Assembly: GCA_017416055.1 (NCBI GenBank)
Contig: JAFQDI010000239.1
Span: 1 to 24,246, forward strand
Reading direction: 5' to 3'
From: Lachnospiraceae bacterium
GTDB taxonomy: Bacteria; Bacillota_A; Clostridia; Lachnospirales; Lachnospiraceae
Length of the DNA stretch: 24,246 bases
Under the pieces are notes generated by a model. The model was not told where the DNA came from and did not search any database. It saw only the letters and a program-made list of their open reading frames with translations. The translations under genes were made by a program, and so were the position numbers. The first letter of the stretch is position 1; every line of letters starts with the position of its first letter. Of this stretch, positions 1 through 8,097 are shown piece by piece.

Positions 1-98
1 AATACTGAGTGGATTGAGTGAATTATACTACAAATAAATGCAACCGTCAATCACGACAATAAAAGAAAATAACAAACAATTCATAGGAGGGAATGACA
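1..98 (+). other. Leader region upstream of the first corrinoid gene
   Basis: AT-rich non-coding leader with the ribosome binding site AGGAGGG at 85-91. A CTACAAATAA at 28-37 followed 17 bases later by GACAAT (55-60) resembles the second box and the -10 of the three shared promoters found further on, at the same spacing. The upstream GTCGG box is not present, although part of its expected place falls before the window start. The true promoter may lie outside the window. Confidence 0.4.
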
Positions 99-731
99 AT
101 GATTTTACAGGAAATTTCTACTCAGCTTCAGGCAGGTAAGGCAAAGAATGTTAAGGTGCTGGTGCAGCAGGCGATCGATGAGGGCATCCCCGCACAGCAG
201 ATCCTTGAGGAGGGACTGCTCAGCGGTATGAGCATCATTGGTGAAAAGTTTAAGAACAATGAAGTATTCGTACCTGAGGTTCTGGTAGCGGCCCGTGCAA
301 TGAACACCGGAGCAACGCTGTTGAAGCCTCTGCTGGCTGCAGACGGTGTAAAGGCGAGCGGAAAGGTTTGCATCGGTACCGTGAGAGGCGATCTTCATGA
401 CATCGGCAAGAACCTGGTTAAGATGATGCTGGAAGGAAAGGGACTTGAGGTTGTTGATCTGGGAACCGACGTTACACCTGAGACCTTTGTTCGCACCGCA
501 ATCGATGAGGAGTGCCAGGTTATCTGCTGTTCCGCATTGCTGACCACCACCATGAGCGTAATGGAAGAGGTGGTAAAGGCTGCAGAGGCTGCCGGAATCA
601 GAGATAAGGTGAAGATCATGGTAGGTGGAGCACCGGTTACCGAAGCGTTCTGCCAGCAGATCGGTGCAGATGCGTACACTCCTGACGCAGCAAGTGCTTC
701 TGAGGTGGCAGTATCTTATTGCAGGGCATAA
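99..731 (+). CDS. Corrinoid (cobalamin-binding) methyltransferase protein, copy 1
   Basis: Small corrinoid shuttle protein of the MtaC/MtbC/MttC type. It carries the cobamide that accepts a methyl group from a substrate methyltransferase and gives it to a second one. The N-terminal half (about residues 1-85) looks like the helical cap domain (B12-binding-2). The C-terminal half is the Rossmann-like B12 domain with GDLHDIGKNLV, whose His100 is the expected lower cobalt ligand, plus SALLTTTM and the late MVGGAPV. At 210 residues it has the normal length. I start at 99, not the ATG at 93, because AGGAGGG (85-91) sits 7 bases from 99 but almost touches 93, and because MILQEIS then aligns with the start of the paralogue at 20526. 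It heads a tight gene run with corrinoid accessory genes. Family assignment is firm; the substrate is unknown. Confidence 0.93.
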   Translation: MILQEISTQLQAGKAKNVKVLVQQAIDEGIPAQQILEEGLLSGMSIIGEKFKNNEVFVPEVLVAARAMNTGATLLKPLLAADGVKASGKVCIGTVRGDLHDIGKNLVKMMLEGKGLEVVDLGTDVTPETFVRTAIDEECQVICCSALLTTTMSVMEEVVKAAEAAGIRDKVKIMVGGAPVTEAFCQQIGADAYTPDAASASEVAVSYCRA

Positions 732-791
732 ATATTTTTGATAAGATAGTCTACAACAACGTTGCAATTGCGTCCTAATGAGGGGATAAAC

Positions 792-1340
792 ATGGAGAAG
801 AGAAATAATATCTTGCAGACCGTTATATCCGGTGGGGCGACGAAGGCGGTATACATATCGCAGGAACAGATTGTTCTCTCGGCAGATTTTCGGAAAATTT
901 GTGAAACAAATCAGTGCGGAGGATACGGCCGTTGTTGGATGTGCCCGCCATTTATCGGTGAGATTAATGAACTGATGGAAATTGTCCGCAGTTATCCGGG
1001 AGCGATTCTGTATCAAACCATTCACGAGATCGAGGATAGCTTTGACATCGAGGGGATGTTTGATGCCGGAAAGAAACATGCACAGATCAGTGTGAAAATC
1101 GAGGAAATGCTTCGGCAGAAAATGATTTCCGAGTATCTCCATTTGAGCTGCGGAGGGTGTCATATCTGTGAAACCTGCGCGAAAAAGACAGATGAGCCTT
1201 GCCGTTTTCCGGATAAGGCGCTATCTTCGGTGGAAGGGTATGGCGTAGATGTGTACAATACCACAAAGGATACACCGCTCAAGTATATCAACGGCCAGAA
1301 TACAGTAACGTATTTCGGCATGGTTTTGTTTAAGGAGTAG
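792..1340 (+). CDS. DUF2284 cysteine-rich predicted metal-binding protein
   Basis: Protein of 182 residues rich in cysteines: C37, C42, C48 and C51 in a C-x4-C-x5-C-x2-C-P-P pattern near the N terminus, then C120, C123, C126, C129 and C137 in a ferredoxin-like cluster. This matches the DUF2284 predicted metal-binding family, which I know as a frequent neighbour of corrinoid methyltransferase genes. An Fe-S or other metal centre is inferred and the biochemical role is not established. The start at 792 is chosen because AGGGG (781-785) precedes it by 6 bases; an upstream in-frame ATG at 762 has no ribosome binding site. It lies 60 bases after the corrinoid gene and 2 bases before the reactivating protein, so it probably helps keep cobalamin in its reduced state. 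No signal peptide is seen. Confidence 0.85.
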   Translation: MEKRNNILQTVISGGATKAVYISQEQIVLSADFRKICETNQCGGYGRCWMCPPFIGEINELMEIVRSYPGAILYQTIHEIEDSFDIEGMFDAGKKHAQISVKIEEMLRQKMISEYLHLSCGGCHICETCAKKTDEPCRFPDKALSSVEGYGVDVYNTTKDTPLKYINGQNTVTYFGMVLFKE

Positions 1341-1342
1341 CG

Positions 1343-2824
1343 ATGGCAAAGCTGATCATTTGGCAAGGAGGAGATCACCGCGAGGTGGAGTTCTCTGCGC
1401 CGACAAGTTTGGATGATATTTTACAACAGGAAAATATTCACGTAAGCCACCCCTGCGGAGGCAGGGGGGCTTGCGGAAAGTGCACCGTGACGCTTGCCGG
1501 CTGTGTATCGGAACCGACTCCGATGGAACAGAAGGCAGGCGTTCGCTTGTCCTGTCAGGTGGTTTTACTGGGAAATGCGGCAGTCTGGCTCTCGGAAGAG
1601 CGAGCCATGGAGCAGATAGAGATCTCCGGCACAGAAGCGTCCTTTGGGATGGAGCGGTTGGCTCCCATGGAGGGAAAGCTGGGAGCGGCAATCGATATCG
1701 GCACAACCACTCTGGCACTGAAACTGTATGATTTATCGAGCGGCGAACTGCTTTCACAGAGCAGCATGGAAAATCCACAGAGAAGAATCGCGGCCGATGT
1801 CATGGGAAGGATTCAGGCTGCGCTGGAAGGCGAGGGAGAGACGCTGAAGCGGCAGATACGGAATGCCCTCGGCGAATTGCTTGCGAAGGCCTGCGAGGAG
1901 GCCGGTTGCCCGCAGACAGATGTGGATGCGATGGTCGTTGTAGGAAATACGACCATGTTGTATCTGCTCACCGGTGAAAGCCCGGTGAGTTTGGCTTCTG
2001 CACCATTTTTAGCCGATGATCTGTTTGATCGGACAGACACGGTTCTTGGCCGAAAAACTTATCTGCCGCCCTGCATGAATGCGTTCGTAGGTGCGGATAT
2101 TACAGCGGCAGTGTTAGCCGGCGAGATGTGCGAGCGGGATGAGACAGCACTGCTTTGTGACATCGGAACCAACGGTGAGCTGGCGCTCTGGAAAGACGGG
2201 ATACTCTACGTCTCCTCCACCGCAGCAGGGCCTGCCTTTGAGGGGGCGGGAATTTCCTGCGGATGCGGAAGTATCCGGGGAGCGGTGGACAAAGTCTGGG
2301 TCGAGGACGGAGAAATCCGTATACATACGATCGGTGAGGCGGCTCCGGTGGGCGTGTGCGGATCAGGATTGCTGGATGCAATCGCGGCATATTTGGAATT
2401 GGAGGAAATTGACGAGACCGGAGCAATGGAGGAAGATGAACTTGCGCTTGGCGGTCAGGTGGTATTACTGCCCAAGGATGTGCGGTCTGTGCAGCTTGCG
2501 AAAGCAGCGATCGCAGCCGGAATCGAGACCCTTTTATCAGAGGCGGGAATACAAGCCGGCGATGTACAAAAACTCTATATCGCGGGCGGGTTTGGAAGCC
2601 ACTTAAACATCGAAAGTGCAGTGAAAATCGGACTGATCCCGGAGGAACTGAAGGACCGGGTAAAGGTGCTGGGAAATGCAGCGCTGACAGGGGCGGTAGA
2701 GATGCTGCTGGATCGGACGCTGCAGGTAAGTGCAAAGGACATCGCAGGAAAATCAAAGCATGTAAATCTTGGTGGGAATAAGGTGTTCAATGAGTGGTTT
2801 GTGGAGAAGATGATGTTTGAATGA
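1343..2824 (+). CDS. Ferredoxin/ASKHA corrinoid-activating protein (RACE/RamA-like, DUF4445)
   Basis: ATP-dependent reductive activator that returns inactive Co(II) corrinoid to Co(I). The N-terminal 2Fe-2S ferredoxin domain (about residues 1-85) has the ligand pattern C38-x5-C44-x2-C47-x23-C71. After a linker, the ASKHA ATPase-like domain begins near residue 112 (AIDIGTTTLALKLYDL) and contains CDIGTNGELAL, VCGSGLLDAI and LYIAGGFGSHLN, typical of the DUF4445 region of RACE proteins. Its length of 493 residues is at the short end of the family. The archaeal RamA C-terminal 4Fe-4S domain is absent, as expected for bacterial RACE proteins. The ribosome binding site AAGGAG (1332-1337) overlaps the end of the DUF2284 gene. 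Its stop overlaps the next ATG (ATGA, 2821-2824), so translation is probably coupled to the GDPD gene. Confidence 0.92.
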   Translation: MAKLIIWQGGDHREVEFSAPTSLDDILQQENIHVSHPCGGRGACGKCTVTLAGCVSEPTPMEQKAGVRLSCQVVLLGNAAVWLSEERAMEQIEISGTEASFGMERLAPMEGKLGAAIDIGTTTLALKLYDLSSGELLSQSSMENPQRRIAADVMGRIQAALEGEGETLKRQIRNALGELLAKACEEAGCPQTDVDAMVVVGNTTMLYLLTGESPVSLASAPFLADDLFDRTDTVLGRKTYLPPCMNAFVGADITAAVLAGEMCERDETALLCDIGTNGELALWKDGILYVSSTAAGPAFEGAGISCGCGSIRGAVDKVWVEDGEIRIHTIGEAAPVGVCGSGLLDAIAAYLELEEIDETGAMEEDELALGGQVVLLPKDVRSVQLAKAAIAAGIETLLSEAGIQAGDVQKLYIAGGFGSHLNIESAVKIGLIPEELKDRVKVLGNAALTGAVEMLLDRTLQVSAKDIAGKSKHVNLGGNKVFNEWFVEKMMFE

Positions 2825-3627
2825 AAGGGATTGCCATGTGGGAAAAAGAAAGTGAAAAGTATATTATGATCGTCGGTCACCGGGGAGTCAGAAGCCTGTA
2901 TCCGGAAAATACGTTAGTGTCCTTTCGCGCCGCATTGGATTTAAAACTGGATCTGATTGAATTTGATGTCCGCAAGACGAAAGACGGCCATTTGGTTGTA
3001 TGCCATGATGCGGATATCGAGCGCACGACGGACAGCAAAGGACTGATTCGCGAGATGACACTGGAGCAGTTAAAGACAGTGGACGCGGGAATTAAAGCGG
3101 GAGAGCAGTTCGCCGGAGAGAGGATTCCCACTTTGGAAGAGACGCTTGATCTGATGGTCAGTGCAGATTATGAAGTGCTGCTGAATGTTGAAATCAAGGA
3201 TTACGATCATCAGGTAGTGGACGAGACGATTGCGATGCTGAAAAAATACGGGATTGCAGAGCGCTGCGTGATCGCCTGCTTCAATGCTGCGGTTGTGGGC
3301 TATGTTCAGGATAAGTATCCTGAGATGAGAACTCAAGGGTTCCCTGAGCGTTACATGCTGCCGAATACCGACCCAGATTATCCGATCACAGAGCAGTTGT
3401 ATGAGAAGATGTTCGGAATCGGTATTCCGATCAGGGGGAGTAAGACGGATGATGCCAGCCGGTTAGAAGATGTGGCGATGGCGAAAAAGTACAACATCCG
3501 GCCTTGGCTATTCTGCGCGGATGATGAAGAGAGCACAATCCTGGCAGTGGAGGCCGGAGCGACGAATATAACCTGTAACCATCCCTATGCAGCACTGAAG
3601 TATCTGGCAGAGCAGGGATTACGATAA
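2821..3627 (+). CDS. Glycerophosphodiester phosphodiesterase (GDPD) family protein
   Basis: Cytoplasmic GDPD-family TIM-barrel enzyme, expected to split a glycerophosphodiester or related phosphodiester. The family motifs are intact: HRG (His20, Arg21), PENT with Glu30, the metal site EFD (Glu47, Asp49) and CHD (His62), followed by ERTTDSKG. At 268 residues it has normal length and shows no signal peptide. Its ATG overlaps the stop of the reactivating protein; a second in-frame ATG at 2836 has a better-spaced AAGGGA and could be the true start, removing five residues. Its place between a corrinoid activator and a GH2 gene is unusual. It may release a glycerol-phosphate or sugar-phosphate unit from the same substrate, but that is a guess. 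Confidence 0.88.
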   Translation: MKGIAMWEKESEKYIMIVGHRGVRSLYPENTLVSFRAALDLKLDLIEFDVRKTKDGHLVVCHDADIERTTDSKGLIREMTLEQLKTVDAGIKAGEQFAGERIPTLEETLDLMVSADYEVLLNVEIKDYDHQVVDETIAMLKKYGIAERCVIACFNAAVVGYVQDKYPEMRTQGFPERYMLPNTDPDYPITEQLYEKMFGIGIPIRGSKTDDASRLEDVAMAKKYNIRPWLFCADDEESTILAVEAGATNITCNHPYAALKYLAEQGLR

Positions 3628-3638
3628 GGAGAGAGAAT

Positions 3639-5414
3639 ATGACGAAATATTATGTAAAAGACTACCCGCGTCCTCAGTTTGTGCGCGACAACTGGGAAAA
3701 TCTGAACGGAACCTGGGATTTTTGCTTTGATGATGCAAACAAGGGTGAGCAGGAAAAGTGGTATGAGGAGTTTAAGGGTGAGCTGAAGATTGAGGTTCCC
3801 TTTACCTACGAAACTAAACTCAGCGGCATACAGGATGAGTCCCGCCATGACAATATCTGGTATCATCGGACAATCAAGGTGGATGGAAATAAGCTGAACC
3901 AGAATGATTACATTCTCCATTTTGAGGGATCGGATTTTGTGACCAAGCTGTGGGTGAATGGACAGTATGCCGGAAGCCACCGAGGCGGCTACGCCAGATT
4001 TTCCTTTGACATTACTGCGCTGGTGAAAGACGGAGACAATGAACTGGTGGTAAAGGTGGAAGATTCCTTTGACATGCAGCAGCCCCGCGGAAAGCAGCGC
4101 TGGATGGACGACAGTTTTCTCTGTTGGTATGTGCAGACTACCGGTATCTGGAAGACGGTCTGGTCGGAATATGTGCCCAAATGCCGACTTGCCAATGTGA
4201 AGATGACCCCCAACATGGAAGATTATTGTCTGGAGTTGGAGTTTAACGTAAAAGCACCAGAGAGTAGCCGGAGCGGGGATCTGATGGTGGAGACAAAGGT
4301 TTCCTTTGCCGGAAAGATGGTGAGCCGGACGATGACTGCGATCACTTCAGACCATGTGCCTGCGAAAGCGGACATGTTTGAGCAGGATATCTTCTCTCGG
4401 ATGGTGAAAAAATGGTCGCCGAATACGCCAAACTTGTATGATATTGAATTTAGACTGACCATGAACGGAGAAGTTTTGGACGAAGTGGGTTCCTATGCGG
4501 CGATGCGCGAGATCCGCATTGAGGGTTCTGACATTCTGCTGAACGGCCGCCCGCTGTACCAGAGACTGATTCTGGACCAGGGCTATTGGAAGGATTCTCA
4601 TCTGACCCCGCCCTCGGAGGAAGCACTGATCGAAGATATTGATAAGATCCAAGCGCTGGGGTACAACGGACTGCGCAAACACCAGAAAACGGAGGATGAA
4701 CGCTTTCTGTACTGGTGTGATGTCAAGGGCATGTTGGTGTGGAGCGAAGTGCCGGCGGCTTATCGGTACTCTGACTATGCAGTGGCGGAGTTCACCGCGG
4801 AGTGGCTGGAGATCGTAAAACAGAACTATAATCACCCCTGCATCATCACCTGGACTCCATTCAATGAGTCCTGGGGAATCGACAGGGTGAAGACGAAACG
4901 CCCTCAGCAGCACTTCACCGAGGCGATCTATCACCTGACCAAGAGTATCGATCCCTATCGCCCGGTCATTGTGAATGACGGCTGGGAGCATACTGTATCC
5001 GACATTATCACCCTTCACGATTACGAGGAGTCAGGAGAGGTGTTTAAGGATCGTTATCTGACCTATCGCGACGAGATCCTGGCAGGCAAGGTCTGCCATA
5101 ATCAGATGGAGAAAGCCTTTGCGCTGGGCTATGCGTACAAGGGACAGCCGGTGATCATCAGTGAATACGGCGGAATTGCGTTTGACAATGATGATTCCGG
5201 TTGGGGATACGGAAACAAAGTGCGCACCAAGGAGGATTTCATCAAACGGTTTGATGCGATCACGACGGCTGTAAAACAGATCCCTTACGTCTGCGGTTTC
5301 TGCTATACGCAGGTTTCCGATGTGCAGCAGGAGATCAACGGACTGATGGATATGGAGCGGAATTTTAAGGTGGAGCCGGAGATTATCAAGGAGATCAATT
5401 TGCGAAAGGTGTAA
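3639..5414 (+). CDS. Glycoside hydrolase family 2 enzyme, copy 1
   Basis: Cytoplasmic exo-acting GH2 enzyme of 591 residues with no signal peptide. Domains in order: N-terminal sugar-binding jelly roll (about 1-180, with YPRPQFVR and LNGTWDF), immunoglobulin-like domain (about 185-290) and TIM barrel (about 295-591). The acid/base is Glu410 in WTPFNESWG and the nucleophile Glu509 in IISEYGG. The family includes beta-galactosidases, beta-glucuronidases, beta-mannosidases and others. The N-x-K motif that marks beta-glucuronidases is not evident (the matching place reads NGL), so glucuronidase is less likely. Start is supported by AAGGAG (3626-3631) 7 bases upstream. It closes a run with corrinoid genes 12 bases downstream of the GDPD gene and is a close paralogue of the GH2 at 17228. 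Exact sugar specificity is open. Confidence 0.92.
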   Translation: MTKYYVKDYPRPQFVRDNWENLNGTWDFCFDDANKGEQEKWYEEFKGELKIEVPFTYETKLSGIQDESRHDNIWYHRTIKVDGNKLNQNDYILHFEGSDFVTKLWVNGQYAGSHRGGYARFSFDITALVKDGDNELVVKVEDSFDMQQPRGKQRWMDDSFLCWYVQTTGIWKTVWSEYVPKCRLANVKMTPNMEDYCLELEFNVKAPESSRSGDLMVETKVSFAGKMVSRTMTAITSDHVPAKADMFEQDIFSRMVKKWSPNTPNLYDIEFRLTMNGEVLDEVGSYAAMREIRIEGSDILLNGRPLYQRLILDQGYWKDSHLTPPSEEALIEDIDKIQALGYNGLRKHQKTEDERFLYWCDVKGMLVWSEVPAAYRYSDYAVAEFTAEWLEIVKQNYNHPCIITWTPFNESWGIDRVKTKRPQQHFTEAIYHLTKSIDPYRPVIVNDGWEHTVSDIITLHDYEESGEVFKDRYLTYRDEILAGKVCHNQMEKAFALGYAYKGQPVIISEYGGIAFDNDDSGWGYGNKVRTKEDFIKRFDAITTAVKQIPYVCGFCYTQVSDVQQEINGLMDMERNFKVEPEIIKEINLRKV

Positions 5415-5426
5415 CTGATCGCGGAT

Positions 5427-5493
5427 AAAAGTCGGGAAATTACCAAAAAAAGAGGTGTATTTACAAGCAAACCAACTTGGGGAAGAATAAAAT
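5427..5493 (+). promoter_or_regulatory. Shared promoter/operator copy A (MATE gene)
   Basis: First of three copies of an ungapped promoter layout. Box 1 is AAAAGTCGGG followed by AAATTACCAAAAAA (5427-5450), box 2 is TTACAAGCAA (5461-5470), and the -10 is TAAAAT (5488-5493), 17 bases after box 2. There is no consensus -35. The two boxes place TACC and TACA 21 bases apart, suggesting two direct half-sites for an AraC-type activator. Transcription would begin near 5500, about 60 bases before the MATE start. Confidence 0.68.
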
Positions 5494-5561
5494 CCAATTA
5501 TAGCGAGTGAAAGACCTGTGTCACAGAGTGAGAATGCACGAAAGGCAGGAGGAAGCAGGGT

Positions 5562-6959
5562 ATGATTGGAGCATTGAGAAGAAGAACCGCTGAGATGGAT
5601 ATGTGTCATGGACCGATCCTTGGCAAAATGCTGTTGTTTGCGGTTACGATATTGGTATCGGGCTTTTTGAATCAGCTGTTCCATATGGCAGACATGGCTA
5701 TCGCCGGACAATTCATCGGGGATAGTGCGTTGGCCGCTGTTGGCTCCAGCGGTTCGCTGATCAGTTTGCTTACTCAGCTCTTCGCTGGATTGTCGATTGG
5801 AACCAATGTGCTGGCTGCACGATATTTTGGAGCTAAGCAGGAAGAACAGTTGCGCAGCACGATTCATACCTCCGTCCTGGTTGGTGTATGCGGAGGCGTG
5901 ATTTTGATGGCTGTCGGTACGTTAAGTGCCGGACAGTTGCTGATTTGGATGGATACGCCGAAGGAGATTCTCGGGTCGGCGGTATTGTATTTACAGATTT
6001 ACTTTCTCGCTATGCCGGCGACATTAATGAACCAGTTTATCAGTGGGATCCTGCTTGGAATAGGGGATCCCACTCGGTCGTTGCGTTATTCTTCACTTGT
6101 CGGAGTGATCAATGTCTTCTTGAATATCCTGTTTGTGACGGTTTTTCGCATGGGGATTGCAGGAATTGCCGGAGCCACGGTGATCTCTGCATACGTTTCC
6201 ATGTTTCTCGGGGTGGGATACTTGTGCAAAAAAGAGGGCACTTTACGTCTGGAAATCAGAAAATTACGAGTTGATCCGAAAATTTTAGGGATGATCCTGC
6301 GCCTGGGGCTACCCTCCAGTCTCCGCGGGATCATCTTTTCGTTTACCAATGTGGTTGTTCAGACTGCGATTAATTCGTTTGGAGAGGTCATTGTAGCTGG
6401 TGATGTGGCGGCAGCCAACATCACCAATATCGTGCACATGGCGATGAATTCCTTTTACCGAGCGGCAATTGCGTTTACCAGCCAAAATGTGGGAGCGGAA
6501 AAACATGATCGAATTAACCGGATTGCCTTTACGTCTGTGGCCTGTGCAGCGGTTACGGGTCTGATTACGGGAGGGTTGGCAACGATTTTTGGCCGGCCGC
6601 TTTTGGGGATTTACACATCCAGCCCTGAGGTGATTGAAGCCGGTATGATCCGTCTGTATGTTGTGGCCACTTTGTACTGGATGTGCGGAATGATGGAGAC
6701 GATAGAAGGTGTGCTGAGGGGGATGGGATATGCCATCGTGCCCACCATTGTTTCTTTGGTGGGAGGAAGTGCAGTGCCGCTACTGTTTATTGGCACGGTG
6801 TTTCAAGTGGAGAAACTGCATACGATCACCTTTTTATACCTGAATTATCCGATCACATGGGTATTGACGACAAGCGTGCATGTGATCTGTTTTTTGACAA
6901 TTCAGAGGAAAAATAGGATAAGCCGTGAAAAAAGTCGGAAAAATACCAAAAAAATCTAA
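5562..6959 (+). CDS. MATE family multidrug/toxin efflux transporter
   Basis: Integral membrane antiporter of 465 residues with the usual MATE length and an even spread of about 12 hydrophobic segments. The N terminus has the family signature: GPILGKMLLFAVTILVSG, then LFHMADMAIAGQFIGDSALAAVGSSGS and the LFAGLSIGTNVLAARYFGAK stretch, repeated in weaker form in the second half (MNSFYRAAIAFTSQNVGA). MATE proteins use a Na+ or H+ gradient to export organic compounds. AGGAGG (5547-5552) supports the start. It has its own copy of the shared promoter, so it may export a by-product such as an aglycone or a demethylated phenol released by the surrounding enzymes. The last codons are read from promoter copy B, so the basic C-terminal tail KSRKNTKKI is set by operator sequence. 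Confidence 0.93.
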   Translation: MIGALRRRTAEMDMCHGPILGKMLLFAVTILVSGFLNQLFHMADMAIAGQFIGDSALAAVGSSGSLISLLTQLFAGLSIGTNVLAARYFGAKQEEQLRSTIHTSVLVGVCGGVILMAVGTLSAGQLLIWMDTPKEILGSAVLYLQIYFLAMPATLMNQFISGILLGIGDPTRSLRYSSLVGVINVFLNILFVTVFRMGIAGIAGATVISAYVSMFLGVGYLCKKEGTLRLEIRKLRVDPKILGMILRLGLPSSLRGIIFSFTNVVVQTAINSFGEVIVAGDVAAANITNIVHMAMNSFYRAAIAFTSQNVGAEKHDRINRIAFTSVACAAVTGLITGGLATIFGRPLLGIYTSSPEVIEAGMIRLYVVATLYWMCGMMETIEGVLRGMGYAIVPTIVSLVGGSAVPLLFIGTVFQVEKLHTITFLYLNYPITWVLTTSVHVICFLTIQRKNRISREKSRKNTKKI

Positions 6960-6996
6960 AATATTACAAGTAAGTGCAATTAGAAAATTATATAAT
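6930..6996 (+). promoter_or_regulatory. Shared promoter/operator copy B (MORN/ABC/GH operon)
   Basis: Second copy of the shared layout. Box 1 (6930-6953) is identical to copy C over 24 bases, including GTCGGAAAAATACCAAAAAA. Box 2 is TTACAAGTAA (6964-6973) and the -10 is TATAAT (6991-6996). Box 1 overlaps the 3' end of the MATE gene, whose stop lies at 6957-6959. The predicted start near 7002 would give a leader of about 120 bases beginning with a small TGCAC/GTGCA hairpin (7002-7020). Confidence 0.72.
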
Positions 6997-7123
6997 AAAA
7001 ATGCACAAAGGGAAAGTGCAACATTACCATAAAATGGATATAACGCCCAAATTAATCCTGTGATAAAGTGGTATATGAGCACTGTCCTACGAAAAAATTT
7101 ATTTTATTAAAGGAGGAAACGAA

Positions 7124-8055
7124 ATGAAGAGAACAAGTAAGCTGTTGGTAGCCCTTTTGGTTATCCTCGCGATGACAGCAACCATGATGATGGGTTGTCA
7201 GAATCAGGCAGCAGATCAGACAACTGAGGCACCTCAGGAGAATGTGCCTGCGGTAACTTATCCTCTTACTGTAGCAGATGATGCAGTTGCAGGTGGAAAG
7301 TTTACCGGAACCTATGCTGATGCGACGAAGAATGGCGAAGGCAAGATTACTTATGACAATGGAGACGTTTACGAGGGTCCTATTGTTGCAGGCATCGCGA
7401 TCGGAAACGGAAAAATTACTTATAAGGACGGAGACGTTTACGAGGGCCTTGTGATTAATGGATTGCCCGAGGGCGCATTTGGAAAGCTCACAAAAGGTGG
7501 CGACGTTTATGTTGGTGGTTTTTCTGGCGGTAAGATCAAGGGCGAAGGTTCCTTCACCTGGAAAGATGGCCATGTGTTCACCGGTGTGTTTGAGGGTGTT
7601 GGCGAAGGCACCGGCGATTTGACTGCTGACGGTTTCTTGGCATACACCACCGGACTTTCCTTCGACGGAACGCTGGTTAAGGGCGAGCCCACCAAGGGAA
7701 CTTTCTACTGGCCCGGAAACAGTCTAAATGGACGGGAAATTTCACCGCATTCCTGACCGGCTACGGTGATCTGGATATGGGCAACGGCATCTTCTACCGT
7801 GGACCGATGTTCGCAGGCGTTCTGACCAACTGTGACGAGTGGCTGGCAACCGGCGAGAAAGTTGTTATTCAGTACCCGGTAAGAGAAGATGGAAAATACG
7901 TTGGTGAGAAGTTTGAAGGTGAGTACATCGTGGATCAGGAGACTCTTAAGGATGTTCTGATCGGAACCATGACTTATCCTGATGGAACTGTGATCGAGAA
8001 TGTTACGATTGCGTTGAATTTCTCCTTCGCGTATACTGTACCTGAGGGCAAATAA
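7124..8055 (+). pseudogene. MORN-repeat surface lipoprotein, interrupted by a frameshift
   Basis: The N terminus is a lipoprotein signal (MKRTSK, a hydrophobic stretch, then MMGC with Cys25). After a low-complexity linker come MORN-type repeats from about residue 70 (GEGKITYDNGDVYEG, GNGKITYKDGDVYEG and others). The frame closes at 7756, but the same protein plainly continues in the -1 frame (KWTGNFTAFLTGYGDLDMG) and on to 8055. Adding one A to the AAA at 7717-7719 restores a 310-residue reading through WPGKQSKWTGNF. This is either a single-base deletion that inactivates the gene or a sequence error in a short A run. No slippery heptamer for programmed frameshifting is seen. AAAGGAGG before the start is strong. 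It is first in the ABC/GH operon, so it may be a surface accessory for glycan capture, but MORN function here is unknown. Confidence 0.8.
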
Positions 8056-8097
8056 TTAATTTGATGTAATGTTTGAGCACAGCAAGGAGGGCTTTTG

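Noticed and set aside
105..1163. Long minus-strand open frame opposite the first corrinoid and DUF2284 genes
   Set aside because: It has no recognisable domain or ribosome binding site and lies antisense to two clear family members; it is a by-product of their codon use.
2100..2756. Minus-strand open frame of 218 codons within the ASKHA gene
   Set aside because: Pro/Arg-rich low-complexity translation, opposite conserved ASKHA motifs.
3639..5414. Beta-glucuronidase releasing 4-O-methyl-glucuronic acid
   Set aside because: Attractive for a demethylation locus, but the N-x-K motif after the nucleophile is not evident in either GH2 protein.
7003..7123. Riboswitch, including a cobalamin type, in the leader of the MORN/ABC operon
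   Set aside because: Only a small 5-bp hairpin is visible; no B12-box-like or other known conserved core was found in about 120 bases.
7711..7740. Programmed -1 ribosomal frameshift in the MORN gene
   Set aside because: No X-XXY-YYZ slippery heptamer in frame and no evident downstream pseudoknot; a one-base deletion or sequence error is simpler.
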